NCBI GenBank assembly: GCA_036382515.1
Contig: DASVHQ010000378.1
Coordinates: 1-17,380, forward strand
DNA length: 17,380 bases
Origin: JADGRF01 sp036382515
GTDB taxonomy: Bacteria; Myxococcota_A; Polyangia; Polyangiales; JAFGIB01
Direction: 5' to 3'
Part shown: one piece after another, positions 1 to 7,338 of the stretch
Layout of the letters: each line of letters begins with the position of its first letter
How positions within the stretch are numbered: the first letter of the stretch is position 1
Program-made: the position numbers and the translations under genes
Notes under the pieces: generated by a model
Database searches by the model: none
Seen by the model: only the letters and a program-made list of their open reading frames with translations
What the model was told of the DNA's origin: nothing

Positions 1-863
1 TTCTGCGGATCGGCATACAGGCTCGAGCCCGACACGCCGTAGTCGAGCGCGCGATAGGCGACGCGCCAGACCACGAACAGCAGAGCGTACGGCCACAAGC
101 GCAAGAGGCGCTTGGCGAGCGGCCCGCTCTCCAGAAAGAACGCAGACGCGAAGATGTAGCCGTAGGTGGCGATCGCGCCCTCCCCCGCGAGCAAGCCGAA
201 GCTGAGCAGCAGCAGGGATAGTACGACTCCGACGTTGGACTTACCGTTTCTCTGGCGATGGTAGAAGACGAGCGCCCACACCGAGAACGCGGTGGCGACG
301 ACGGCATTACGCGCCGCCACCCACGACACGAACCAACCGCGCGCGTCGTCGAGTGCGTAGAGCGCCAGAGCCAGTGTGGCGACGAAGCGGTCGGCGATGA
401 GCTCGCGATACAAGGCGCGCACGCCGAAAAGCAGCACGGCGCCCCACACCCAGCAGTGCAAGTGCATGAGCCAGGGCGAGTCGCGCCACAGCGCGTGGTC
501 GACGAGGTGCGTGAGCGCCGAGACGGGGCGCATGAAGGCGAGCTTGGTGCTCGGGTTGTCCCACCAGGTGAAGATGCCCTCGCGCACCAAGAGCGGCGAG
601 AAGCGCGGCCCACAGAAGCGAAAGATGTCGAGCGGTGGGCGCACGAAGCCGGCAATGGCCTGCGAGCCGTCGAGCATGATCTGGTGGATGTAGTCGTCCG
701 CAGCCAGGCCCGTGTCGAGGGACGCGAGCATCAGCAAGAGGCTCAGTAGCAGGATATGCGTCTGGGCGTGCGCGTGCGAAAGCCTGCGCACCAGCCACGG
801 ATAGAAGCGCTTCGTGATCCAACTCTGCCGCTCGGTGGCAGGGGTGCGGCTGACTTCACTCAC
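1..863 (-). CDS. GT-C-type polytopic membrane protein, C-terminus cut by window edge
   Basis: This is a membrane protein of the GT-C (PMT/ArnT-like) glycosyltransferase style, which would use a polyprenyl-phosphate sugar donor. The start is a GTG at 863 that overlaps the TGA of the upstream gene by four bases (GTGA), giving the N-terminus MSEVSRTPATERQSW. About 287 codons are visible and the frame stays open to the left edge. A hydrophobic segment near residues 38-52 is followed by an acidic pair (AADDY), the position where GT-C enzymes carry the catalytic Asp in the first loop. Next comes FMRPVSALTHLVDHALW and an H-x-H (LMHLHCW), then several hydrophobic helices. It aligns along its length with the neighbouring gene (RPVSALTHLVDHALW against RPLSSLTHLLDFQLW; LYALDDARG against LYALDAAHG), so the two are tandem paralogues. 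The fold call is an inference from layout; acceptor and donor are unknown. Confidence 0.8.
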   Translation of the reverse strand, partial: MSEVSRTPATERQSWITKRFYPWLVRRLSHAHAQTHILLLSLLLMLASLDTGLAADDYIHQIMLDGSQAIAGFVRPPLDIFRFCGPRFSPLLVREGIFTWWDNPSTKLAFMRPVSALTHLVDHALWRDSPWLMHLHCWVWGAVLLFGVRALYRELIADRFVATLALALYALDDARGWFVSWVAARNAVVATAFSVWALVFYHRQRNGKSNVGVVLSLLLLSFGLLAGEGAIATYGYIFASAFFLESGPLAKRLLRLWPYALLFVVWRVAYRALDYGVSGSSLYADPQ

Positions 864-2704
864 CGGAACGGCTCCGACACTACCACGCGAAAGAAGTCCT
901 CGGCCGAAAAGCGCTCGCTGGCCCCGAGCGTCGGCGGCTGCCACGGCCACAGCTTGCCGTCGCGATACTGCCGCAGCAGATAGCGTGGCGAATCGAGCCG
1001 GTGCGCGAAGCTGAAATCGACGGTCTTTGGGCGCGCGTCGGCGGTGACTTCGACGACCTTCACAGCCAGCTCCGACAGCTGGACCTCGTTGCCCACGCCG
1101 AGCGCGCTTGGGTCGCTGCGGTAGTGGGTTTGTTCCGGCTGCTCGAGAAACCCCCGAGACAGGCTCACGCGCAGCGTGCGTTCCGCGCTGCGCATCACCG
1201 AGATCTGCGAGCTCGCCGACGCGAGCCAGTAGACGTGGGCCGGGTGCGGTGCACCCCGGTGCAGACGCGCGAGCTGCAGGTAGCTCAGCAGGATGTTCAC
1301 GGGTGCATTCACGACGACCAGGCTCTTGTCGGCGAGGTCCGGGGCGTCACCCAAGCTCGCGTCGACACGGTCGACCGCAGCAGCCACGAGGTTCATCGAG
1401 TTGGCCTGCAACACTAGACCCAGTGGCGCCGCCAAAAGGTGCGCTGCGACAAGCCCGGCCAGGAGCAAGCCCTGCAGCCGTGCCTGGCCTGCGTGCTCGC
1501 GAAGCGGCGCGGCGATCAAGAGCGCGACCAGCGCCGCCGCCCCCACGCCCACCACCAGCAGCAGCCGCTCGCCCGGTATCGAGGCGCTCACGGGCACGGC
1601 GGCCAGCAGCATCCCCAGCGCCCAGAAGCGCGCCTGTGCCGAGCGACGCAAGAGCGGCGCTGCGAGCCAACCGAGCGCTCCGAGCGTGAGCCACGACAGC
1701 ACGTACAACTGCTGTCGCTCGGCGAGGCTGCCCCAGAACGCGACGTCAGCGGTGGGAGCACCGAGCTGCGCCGACAGGAGCACCGGTAGGTTGTACGCGA
1801 GCGCCCGCGCGAACGCCCACGGCTCATGCAACGGATCGTGGTAGCCCGCCGAACCGAACGATCCGAGGCCCAGGAAGTGATACAACGCGCGGTGAGCGAG
1901 CAAGAGCACGAGGTAAGGTGCCAGCGCCATCAGACGCGCTCGCAACGCGTCACGGTCAAGGCACACGGCATACGCGACGAGGTAGCCGAGCACCGCGAGC
2001 GCCGTCTCGCCTGCACAAAGGCCCAGTGCAAAGCACAGGGGGCCCACAACGCCCGCGAGCCGACCGCCGTGGCGGCGCACGCGATGATGCGCAAATACCG
2101 CGGGCAGTGCGAACGCCGCAGACACGAGCGCATTGCGGTTGGAGATCCAGCCGACCGTGGTGCCGTGCGCAGCGTCGAGTGCATAGAGCAGGAACGCGAA
2201 GCCCGGCAGCCACGCCGGCTCGGGCGACAGCCGCCGGTACAAGTGCAAGATCACAACGAGCAGCACCGCAAACCACAAGAGCGAGTGCACGTGCATGAGG
2301 CGCGGTGCGTGCGGCCACAGCTGGAAGTCGAGCAGGTGTGTCAGGCTGGACAGCGGACGGAAGAACGCGTTCAGGTGCTGTGGGTCGCTCCACCACGGCA
2401 AGAGCACGCCCTGATCCATCAGCGCCTGGTTGTCTGCAGGCCTGCCGGTCGTGAAGGTGAAGAGCCACAGAGGCTCGCTCGCGAGGCCTTGCACGCCGGT
2501 GTGCGCGCGCGCCTTGAGCGCGAGCACGTGATCGTCGAGCGCGAAGCGATCGGCCACCGACGGCAGCATGAGCACGAGCGCCACGACCGCGACGGCCACG
2601 CGCGCGCGCGGCTCTTGCAGCGAGCGCAACAGACGAGCCAAGCGCGCGGGTTCCTGGGTCAAGGGCCTCATCTTAGCGCAGCAGACCACAAGCCGCGTGC
2701 TCAC
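860..2704 (-). CDS. GT-C-type polytopic membrane protein with periplasmic C-terminal domain
   Basis: This is a full-length paralogue of the downstream partial gene, 614 aa from the GTG at 2704; an ATG at 2671 (MRPLTQEPARL) is an alternative start, and neither has a strong ribosome binding site. After one N-terminal hydrophobic segment (about residues 36-52) comes the acidic pair of LDDH (D57/D58), as in GT-C glycosyltransferases, then WWSDPQHLNAFFRPLSSL and HVHS, then about ten hydrophobic helices to roughly residue 440. The last about 170 residues are hydrophilic and beta-rich, so probably periplasmic. The family resembles uncharacterised dolichyl-phosphate-mannose-type transferases; sugar and acceptor cannot be read from the sequence. 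It is translationally coupled to the next gene through GTGA. On the opposite side it faces the methyltransferase gene across a roughly 125-bp divergent gap. Confidence is high that it is a gene and moderate for the enzyme class. Confidence 0.85.
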   Translation of the reverse strand: MSTRLVVCCAKMRPLTQEPARLARLLRSLQEPRARVAVAVVALVLMLPSVADRFALDDHVLALKARAHTGVQGLASEPLWLFTFTTGRPADNQALMDQGVLLPWWSDPQHLNAFFRPLSSLTHLLDFQLWPHAPRLMHVHSLLWFAVLLVVILHLYRRLSPEPAWLPGFAFLLYALDAAHGTTVGWISNRNALVSAAFALPAVFAHHRVRRHGGRLAGVVGPLCFALGLCAGETALAVLGYLVAYAVCLDRDALRARLMALAPYLVLLLAHRALYHFLGLGSFGSAGYHDPLHEPWAFARALAYNLPVLLSAQLGAPTADVAFWGSLAERQQLYVLSWLTLGALGWLAAPLLRRSAQARFWALGMLLAAVPVSASIPGERLLLVVGVGAAALVALLIAAPLREHAGQARLQGLLLAGLVAAHLLAAPLGLVLQANSMNLVAAAVDRVDASLGDAPDLADKSLVVVNAPVNILLSYLQLARLHRGAPHPAHVYWLASASSQISVMRSAERTLRVSLSRGFLEQPEQTHYRSDPSALGVGNEVQLSELAVKVVEVTADARPKTVDFSFAHRLDSPRYLLRQYRDGKLWPWQPPTLGASERFSAEDFFRVVVSEPFR

Positions 2705-2793
2705 GAGGCTTCCCAGATGAGGACAGCGCAGCGCTCGCCCGCCACGGCCTGCCCGCGATCACTGTACATGCGCTCTCCTTTTGGCATCCAGGT

Positions 2794-2823
2794 TTGCCGC
2801 CGTCGCGCGCCGCACGCTAACCT
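2794..2823 (+). promoter_or_regulatory. Putative sigma70-type promoter of the methyltransferase/prpE pair
   Basis: TTGCCG (2794-2799) and TAACCT (2818-2823) are 18 nt apart and fit a weak -35/-10 pair. The -10 element ends only 7 nt before the GTG at 2831, so the transcript would begin at or beside the start codon (leaderless). This is inferred from spacing and motif only. Confidence 0.35.
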
Positions 2824-2830
2824 CGCGCCC

Positions 2831-3604
2831 GTGGACGAATCGCTGCTACGCGTGATCACGACGCTCAATCGCATCGCCGATACGAGCCTGGTGTGGCCAC
2901 AGGGCATGCTCAACCCGGGCGGACCGCACCGCCGCCTGAAGGGCCACCACGATCCCATCTCGATCGGCGAAGACGAGTGCGCCGCGTTCGGCCGCCTGGT
3001 CGCGGCGCTGCGACCTGCCCATGCGTTCATCATCGGCAACGCCTTCGGCTTCTCGTCGAGCTACATCGCCGACGTGATGCAGAAGCACGGCGGCCTGAGT
3101 GTGATCTCGCTCGACGATCACTCGGAGGGCGACGGACAGCGCGCCGCCGCGATCGCGCGCGAGCTTGCCCTCTCGCTCGGCCTCGACGCGATCCTCAAGA
3201 ACAAGCGCGGCGCCTCGCCCGCCGACATCGCCAAGAGCGTCGAGGAGAAGCTCTACGACCTGATCTTCATCGATGGGCAGCATCGCCACCCGCAGGTGAC
3301 GCGCGACTTTCAGGGTGTGCTGCCCTACTCGAGCCCCCAGACCGTGGTGGTCTTCCACGACTCGTGGATCGCGGGCGTGCCGCAGGCCGTGGCCGAGGCC
3401 AAGCGCGCCGGCTTTCGTTGTCTGTGGCTCCCCACCTCCTGCGAGATGATCCTGGCCACGCGCTCGGGCGAGCGCTTCGCGCAGCTACAGGCCATCTTCC
3501 GCGAAGGCACCGAGGATCGCGGGCCACGCTCACGCGCCACTGGCTACCTGCTCTACGCACAACAGAGCGTTGCATTCCACCTGGGCCGCCTGTTCGCCCG
3601 CTAG
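2831..3604 (+). CDS. Class I SAM-dependent methyltransferase (Methyltransf_24-like)
   Basis: This is a predicted soluble Rossmann-fold methyltransferase of 257 aa that transfers a methyl group from S-adenosylmethionine to an unknown acceptor. AFIIGNAFGFSSSY (about residues 65-78) occupies the SAM-binding motif I position, VISLDDHSEGD (91-100) carries the acidic residue at the end of strand 2, and FIDGQHRHPQV (D148, H151) followed by VVFHDSW matches the IDGxH...HD pattern of the Methyltransf_24/cephalosporin-hydroxylase-like branch. The GTG at 2831 was chosen because similarity-like sequence begins there (VDESLLRVITTLNRIADTS) and a -10-like hexamer sits just upstream. An in-frame ATG at 2768 would give 278 aa. 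The reading frame stays open far upstream, but that part is antisense to the GT-C gene and was not used. It lies 20 bp before prpE and may be co-transcribed with it. Confidence 0.8.
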   Translation: MDESLLRVITTLNRIADTSLVWPQGMLNPGGPHRRLKGHHDPISIGEDECAAFGRLVAALRPAHAFIIGNAFGFSSSYIADVMQKHGGLSVISLDDHSEGDGQRAAAIARELALSLGLDAILKNKRGASPADIAKSVEEKLYDLIFIDGQHRHPQVTRDFQGVLPYSSPQTVVVFHDSWIAGVPQAVAEAKRAGFRCLWLPTSCEMILATRSGERFAQLQAIFREGTEDRGPRSRATGYLLYAQQSVAFHLGRLFAR

Positions 3605-3624
3605 TGGCCTCGAAAGGCTCCGCC

Positions 3625-5523
3625 ATGCCCACTCGCATCGCCGACGCGCACCGCATGTCCCTCGCTGACCCGCAGGCTTTCTGGGGGCAAGCCGCACAAG
3701 CCATCCACTGGACGAAGCCCCCACAGCGCACGCTGGACGACAGCCGTGCGCCCTTCTATCGCTGGTACCCCGATGGCGAGCTCAACACCTGCTACAACGC
3801 GCTCGATCGCCACGTCGAGAGCGGCCGCGCCGAGCAGCTCGCGCTGATCTACGACAGCCCCGTCACCGGCCACGTCGAGCGCTTCACGTTCCGCGCGCTA
3901 CGCGATCTAGTCGCGCGCTTCGCCGGAGCCCTGGCCGCGCAGGGCGTGGTCAAGGGCGATCGCGTGATCCTTTACATGCCCATGATCCCGGAAGCCGTAG
4001 TCGCCATGCTCGCCTGCGCGCGCCTGGGCGCGGTGCACTCGGTGGTCTTCGGTGGCTTTGCCGCCCACGAGCTCGCCACACGCATCGACGACGCGCAGCC
4101 GAAGCTGCTGGTCTGTGCCTCGTGCGGCATCGAGGGCGCGCGCATCATCCCGTACAAAACGCTGCTCGATGAAGCCATCGCGCTCGCGTCACACAAGCCC
4201 AAGGCCTGTATCGTCAAGCAACGACCGCAGCTGACGGCGGCGCTCGTGGCGGGCCGCGATCTCGACTGGGACGCCTGCACGGCGAGTGCATGCGATGCCG
4301 CCTGCGTGCCTGTCGCAGCCACCGACCCGCTCTACATCCTCTACACGTCCGGCACCACCGGCCCGCCCAAGGGCGTGGTCCGCGACAACGGCGGCCACGC
4401 GGTGGCGCTGCAGTGGAGCATGCAGAACGTCTACGGGGTGCAGCCGGGCGAAGTGTTCTGGGCCGCTTCCGACGTGGGCTGGGTCGTCGGCCACAGCTAC
4501 ATCGTCTACGGGCCACTGCTCAACGGCAACACCACTGTACTGTTCGAGGGCAAGCCCGTGGGCACGCCCAACGCGGGCAGCTTCTGGCGTGTGATCGCCG
4601 AACACCGGGTGTGCGCGCTCTTCACTGCACCCACCGCGTTTCGTGCGATCAAGAAGGAAGACCCCGAAGGCACGCACATCCGCGACTTCGACCTGCGCTG
4701 CCTGCGCACGCTCTTTCTGGCTGGCGAACGCTCCGATCCCGCGACGTTGCAGTGGGCCGAGCAGCAGCTGCACGTGCCGGTGATCGACCACTGGTGGCAA
4801 ACCGAGACCGGCTGGGCGATCGCGGCCAACTGCATGGGCATCGAGCCGCTGCCGGTCAAGCACGGCTCGCCGACCGTCGCGGTGCCGGGTTGGGACGTAC
4901 GCGTGCTCGACGAGGGCGGACACGAAATGCCCGCTGGCGCCACGGGCGCGCTGGTCGTGAAGCTGCCGCTGCCGCCGGGCGCGCTGCTCACGCTGTGGAA
5001 CGCAGATCAACGCTACTTCGATGCGTATCTGCACGAGTTCCCCGGCTTCTACAAGACCGCCGACGCCGGCTACATCGACCACGACGGTTACGTTTACGTG
5101 ATGGCGCGCACCGACGACATCATCAACGTTGCGGGCCACAGGCTCTCGACCGGTGCCATGGAAGAAGTGCTGGCGGGCCATCCCGATGTCGCCGAGTGCG
5201 CAGTGATCGGCGTGGCCGACGAGCTGAAGGGCGAGGTGCCGCTCGGCCTGCTCGTGCTGCGCGATGGCGCGGCGCACGCTCCCGAACAAGTGGTGCAAGA
5301 GGTCGTGCACCGCGTGCGCGACATGATCGGCCCGGTGGCCGCGTTCAAGCACGCCATCGTCGTGAAGCGCCTGCCCAAGACGCGCTCGGGCAAGATCCTG
5401 CGCGGCACGATGAAGAAGATCGCCGACAGCCAGCCCTACAAGATGCCGGCCACGATCGATGACCCCAGCGTGCTGAACGAGATCGACGCCGCGCTGCGCG
5501 CCAGCGGCTATGCCAAAGGCTGA
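3625..5523 (+). CDS. prpE: Propionyl-CoA synthetase PrpE
   Basis: This cytosolic AMP-forming acyl-CoA synthetase activates propionate (and less well acetate) to the CoA thioester through an acyl-adenylate. At 632 aa it has the usual PrpE length. The N-terminal block FYRWYPDGELNTCYNALDRH is characteristic of PrpE/ACSS3 rather than of acetyl-CoA synthetase. The P-loop-like adenylation motif TSGTTGPPKGVVRDNGGH begins at residue 241, HWWQTETGW and YKTADAGYIDHDGYVYVMART carry the core A5-A8 motifs, and KTRSGKILRGTM places the catalytic lysine at K590, the position acetylated in characterised PrpE proteins. The ATG at 3625 is preceded by GAAAGG about 7 nt upstream. No prpB, prpC or prpD and no methylmalonyl-CoA pathway gene is nearby, so propionyl-CoA must be used by genes elsewhere. 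It lies 20 bp after the methyltransferase and converges on the ABC ATPase gene. Confidence 0.95.
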   Translation: MPTRIADAHRMSLADPQAFWGQAAQAIHWTKPPQRTLDDSRAPFYRWYPDGELNTCYNALDRHVESGRAEQLALIYDSPVTGHVERFTFRALRDLVARFAGALAAQGVVKGDRVILYMPMIPEAVVAMLACARLGAVHSVVFGGFAAHELATRIDDAQPKLLVCASCGIEGARIIPYKTLLDEAIALASHKPKACIVKQRPQLTAALVAGRDLDWDACTASACDAACVPVAATDPLYILYTSGTTGPPKGVVRDNGGHAVALQWSMQNVYGVQPGEVFWAASDVGWVVGHSYIVYGPLLNGNTTVLFEGKPVGTPNAGSFWRVIAEHRVCALFTAPTAFRAIKKEDPEGTHIRDFDLRCLRTLFLAGERSDPATLQWAEQQLHVPVIDHWWQTETGWAIAANCMGIEPLPVKHGSPTVAVPGWDVRVLDEGGHEMPAGATGALVVKLPLPPGALLTLWNADQRYFDAYLHEFPGFYKTADAGYIDHDGYVYVMARTDDIINVAGHRLSTGAMEEVLAGHPDVAECAVIGVADELKGEVPLGLLVLRDGAAHAPEQVVQEVVHRVRDMIGPVAAFKHAIVVKRLPKTRSGKILRGTMKKIADSQPYKMPATIDDPSVLNEIDAALRASGYAKG

Positions 5524-5540
5524 CGGAACGCGGCCAGCGC

Positions 5541-5552
5541 GCGCGTACGCGC
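5541..5552. terminator. GC-rich palindrome between convergent genes
   Basis: The 12-bp perfect palindrome GCGCGTACGCGC lies in the 46-bp gap between the 3' ends of prpE and the ABC ATPase gene. There is no T-run after it, so a terminator role rests on position alone. Confidence 0.2.
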
Positions 5553-5569
5553 AGCCGCCTGCGCACTTG

Positions 5570-6289
5570 CTAACCGTTCTGTGAGCTAGCGGCGAGAGCC
5601 TCGACGGCTGGCGCGCGGCGTCGCTCGTCGTTGGCGAGCCGCCCGTCGGCCATCGTCAGAATGCGGTCGCCCTCGGCCGCCAGCTTGGGGTCGTGCGTCA
5701 CCAGCACCACGGTGCGGCGCTCGGAGGTCGCTCCACGCAAGAGGCCCAGGATGTTGCGCCCCGAGTCGGAGTCGAGATTGCCGGTGGGTTCGTCGGCCAA
5801 GAGCACCGGAGGATCCATCATCAAGGCGCGCGCGATCGCCACGCGCTGCATCTCGCCGCCCGACAGCTCCTCGGGCTTGTGATCGGCGCGCGCCGCCAGG
5901 CCCACGCGCGCCAAGAGCCCCGCCGCGCGCTCGGTCACGCCGCGCCCGCCCTGCCCCGACAACCGTGCCGCGAGCGCCACGTTCTCGAGCGCCGTGAGCG
6001 TGGGCAGCAGGTTGAAGAACTGGAACACGAAGCCGATCTTGTCGCGACGCAGCTTGGTGCGCGCATCGTCGTCCATGCCGTAGATGTCCTGGCCCGCGAG
6101 CCGGATGCGGCCGCTGCTGGGATGATCGAGCGCGCCGATCAGGTTGAGCAGCGTGCTCTTGCCCGAGCCGCTGGCGCCCACCACGGTGACGAACGCGCCC
6201 GCCTCGATGGAGACTGACACGTCGATCAGCGCATGCACCGCTGCGGCTGCGTGACCGTAGGTGCGGCTGACGTTGTCGAGGACGATCAT
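5570..6289 (-). CDS. ABC transporter ATP-binding protein, LolD/MacB type
   Basis: This is a cytoplasmic ATPase subunit of 239 aa that would drive a membrane partner. It carries Walker A GASGSGKST (38-46), Q-loop Q90 in FVFQFFNLLP, signature LSGGEMQ (142-148), Walker B VLLADEP (162-168) with the GNLDS extension, and H-loop H199 in LVTHD. NLLPTLTALENV and ADEPTGNLDS are typical of the MacB/LolD/FtsE group, which works on lipoproteins, antibiotics or envelope stress rather than ordinary solute import. The gene follows a LolA-like gene with a 7-bp gap, so the pair is probably one operon that moves or sorts lipids or lipoproteins to the outer membrane. The FtsX-like permease this family needs is not in the window: downstream comes the convergent prpE, and upstream of the LolA-like gene transcription diverges. 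MacB-like efflux is the alternative. Confidence 0.93.
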   Translation of the reverse strand: MIVLDNVSRTYGHAAAAVHALIDVSVSIEAGAFVTVVGASGSGKSTLLNLIGALDHPSSGRIRLAGQDIYGMDDDARTKLRRDKIGFVFQFFNLLPTLTALENVALAARLSGQGGRGVTERAAGLLARVGLAARADHKPEELSGGEMQRVAIARALMMDPPVLLADEPTGNLDSDSGRNILGLLRGATSERRTVVLVTHDPKLAAEGDRILTMADGRLANDERRRAPAVEALAASSQNG

Positions 6290-6296
6290 GCGCGCG

Positions 6297-7193
6297 TCAG
6301 AGGTGCTCGAGCGCGGCGGGCGTGAAGCTCGCGTCGGACAGGTCGTCGCGGCGCTCGACCGACTCGATGAAAAGATCGGTGGAGTGCTTGCTGAGCTGGC
6401 TCTGCATGCGCGCGTCGACCACCACGGGCTTGCCGTCGATCTGCTTGACCTTGCGCGTGTACAGCGTCTTCACGAGCTTGTCTTGCTTGTCGTAGAAGCG
6501 CGTGCGCAGCGCCACGTAGTCGCTCTTGCGCACCCACGTCATGACGCGGCCGTAGCTGGACGGAGCGTCGGCGTGCAGCGTGGACTCGAGCACGTAAGCA
6601 GCCTCTCCGGACAGCGCCTCGTCGGGCAGACGCTTGTTGGTGGCGTAGCGCGAGTCGATACGCTGCATGTCGGTGTACGTGAAGTCGCTGCCCATGAAGC
6701 TGCCTTCACGCTCGCGTCCCACGATACGGCGAGTGCGCTTGAGGCCGGGCAAGTAGATGTACTGCTCGGAGGTTTCCTTGTCGCGCTCGAGCATCAAGAA
6801 CGCCGTGCCCGCGATGTCCTGCGGCGAAAGAAAGCGCACGAGCGTCTGGAACAAGCCGTTCTTGCGGCGGCCCAGGATGTCCATCACGCGCTCGCGGCTC
6901 TGGCCGTTCTCCTCGTTCAGCAGCATGCGCACGTGGGTGCGGGCGCCCTCCCAGGAGAAGGCGTCGCTGCGCACCAGGCGCCGGGCGATTTCGTCGGCCG
7001 TGGGCTCCCCAGCCTGCGCAAAAGCCGTGACGACGAGCAGCAGACACAGCCCGGCTTGCGCCACCGCATGCCACGCTGCGCACGCGCTTGCCGACTTGCG
7101 AACCAGTCTGCGAACCAGGCGGTGAGTTGCGCTCAGTGCTTGATGTTGGTCGTCCATACCCACATGACCCACTTCGTGCTCCGAATATGCCAT
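6297..7193 (-). CDS. LolA-like outer membrane lipoprotein-sorting family protein
   Basis: This is a predicted exported protein of about 298 aa from the ATG at 7193. A hydrophobic signal core (AGLCLLLVVTAFAQA) follows an unusually long Arg-rich n-region, so a shorter start at ATG 7157 is possible; a longer in-frame TTG at 7235 is less likely. The mature part matches the LolA_like/outer-membrane lipoprotein-sorting family (PF17131 type): RVMDILGRRKNGL, FLSPQDIAGTAFLML, EQYIYLPGLKRTRRI and GSFMGSDFTYTDMQRID are the recognisable blocks. The half-barrel fold of this family holds acyl chains during periplasmic transfer, but members of this branch usually sit beside RND or ABC transporters and their cargo is mostly unknown. 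Here the partner is the LolD/MacB-type ATPase 7 bp downstream. It is divergent from the CrtC-like/prenyl synthase fusion, which raises the untested possibility of an isoprenoid-lipid cargo. Confidence 0.85.
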   Translation of the reverse strand: MAYSEHEVGHVGMDDQHQALSATHRLVRRLVRKSASACAAWHAVAQAGLCLLLVVTAFAQAGEPTADEIARRLVRSDAFSWEGARTHVRMLLNEENGQSRERVMDILGRRKNGLFQTLVRFLSPQDIAGTAFLMLERDKETSEQYIYLPGLKRTRRIVGREREGSFMGSDFTYTDMQRIDSRYATNKRLPDEALSGEAAYVLESTLHADAPSSYGRVMTWVRKSDYVALRTRFYDKQDKLVKTLYTRKVKQIDGKPVVVDARMQSQLSKHSTDLFIESVERRDDLSDASFTPAALEHL

Positions 7194-7271
7194 TGTCTCG
7201 TGCCGACGCGCGTTCAGTCTTGCGGATTCACCCAAGAATCTGTGCGATTGCGCAAGCGGTGCTCACCTCGG

Positions 7272-7301
7272 TTGACACCATTCTACACGCGCTGGTAGCA
7301 A
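7272..7301 (+). promoter_or_regulatory. Putative sigma70 promoter of the CrtC-like/prenyl synthase fusion gene
   Basis: A perfect -35 hexamer TTGACA (7272-7277) is followed after 18 nt by TAGCAA (7296-7301), a partial -10. It would leave a leader of roughly 30 nt with GAGG at 7325-7328 as ribosome binding site. The region is visibly more A/T-rich than the genes around it. On the opposite strand ATTCTA (7280-7285) reads TAGAAT, a possible but unsupported -10 for the divergent LolA-like gene. Confidence 0.45.
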
Positions 7302-7338
7302 GAGTTACGGGGAATGATGTAAGTGAGGCGCACTCGTG

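Noticed and set aside
307..822. Minus-strand open frame overlapping the partial GT-C gene in another frame
   Set aside because: The adjacent frame starting at 863 encodes hydrophobic helices and aligns with the neighbouring paralogue, whereas this one is Arg/Ala-rich noise.
1826..2830. Upstream in-frame extension of the methyltransferase by over 300 codons
   Set aside because: The extension is antisense to the GT-C gene, is rich in Arg, Gln and His, and contains no domain; the methyltransferase begins near 2831.
4189..5352. Long minus-strand open frame opposite prpE
   Set aside because: prpE is unambiguous on the plus strand and the antisense product has no domain.
7194..7235. Longer TTG start for the LolA-like protein
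   Set aside because: TTG is rare, no ribosome binding site precedes it, and it would push the signal peptide core even further from the N-terminus.
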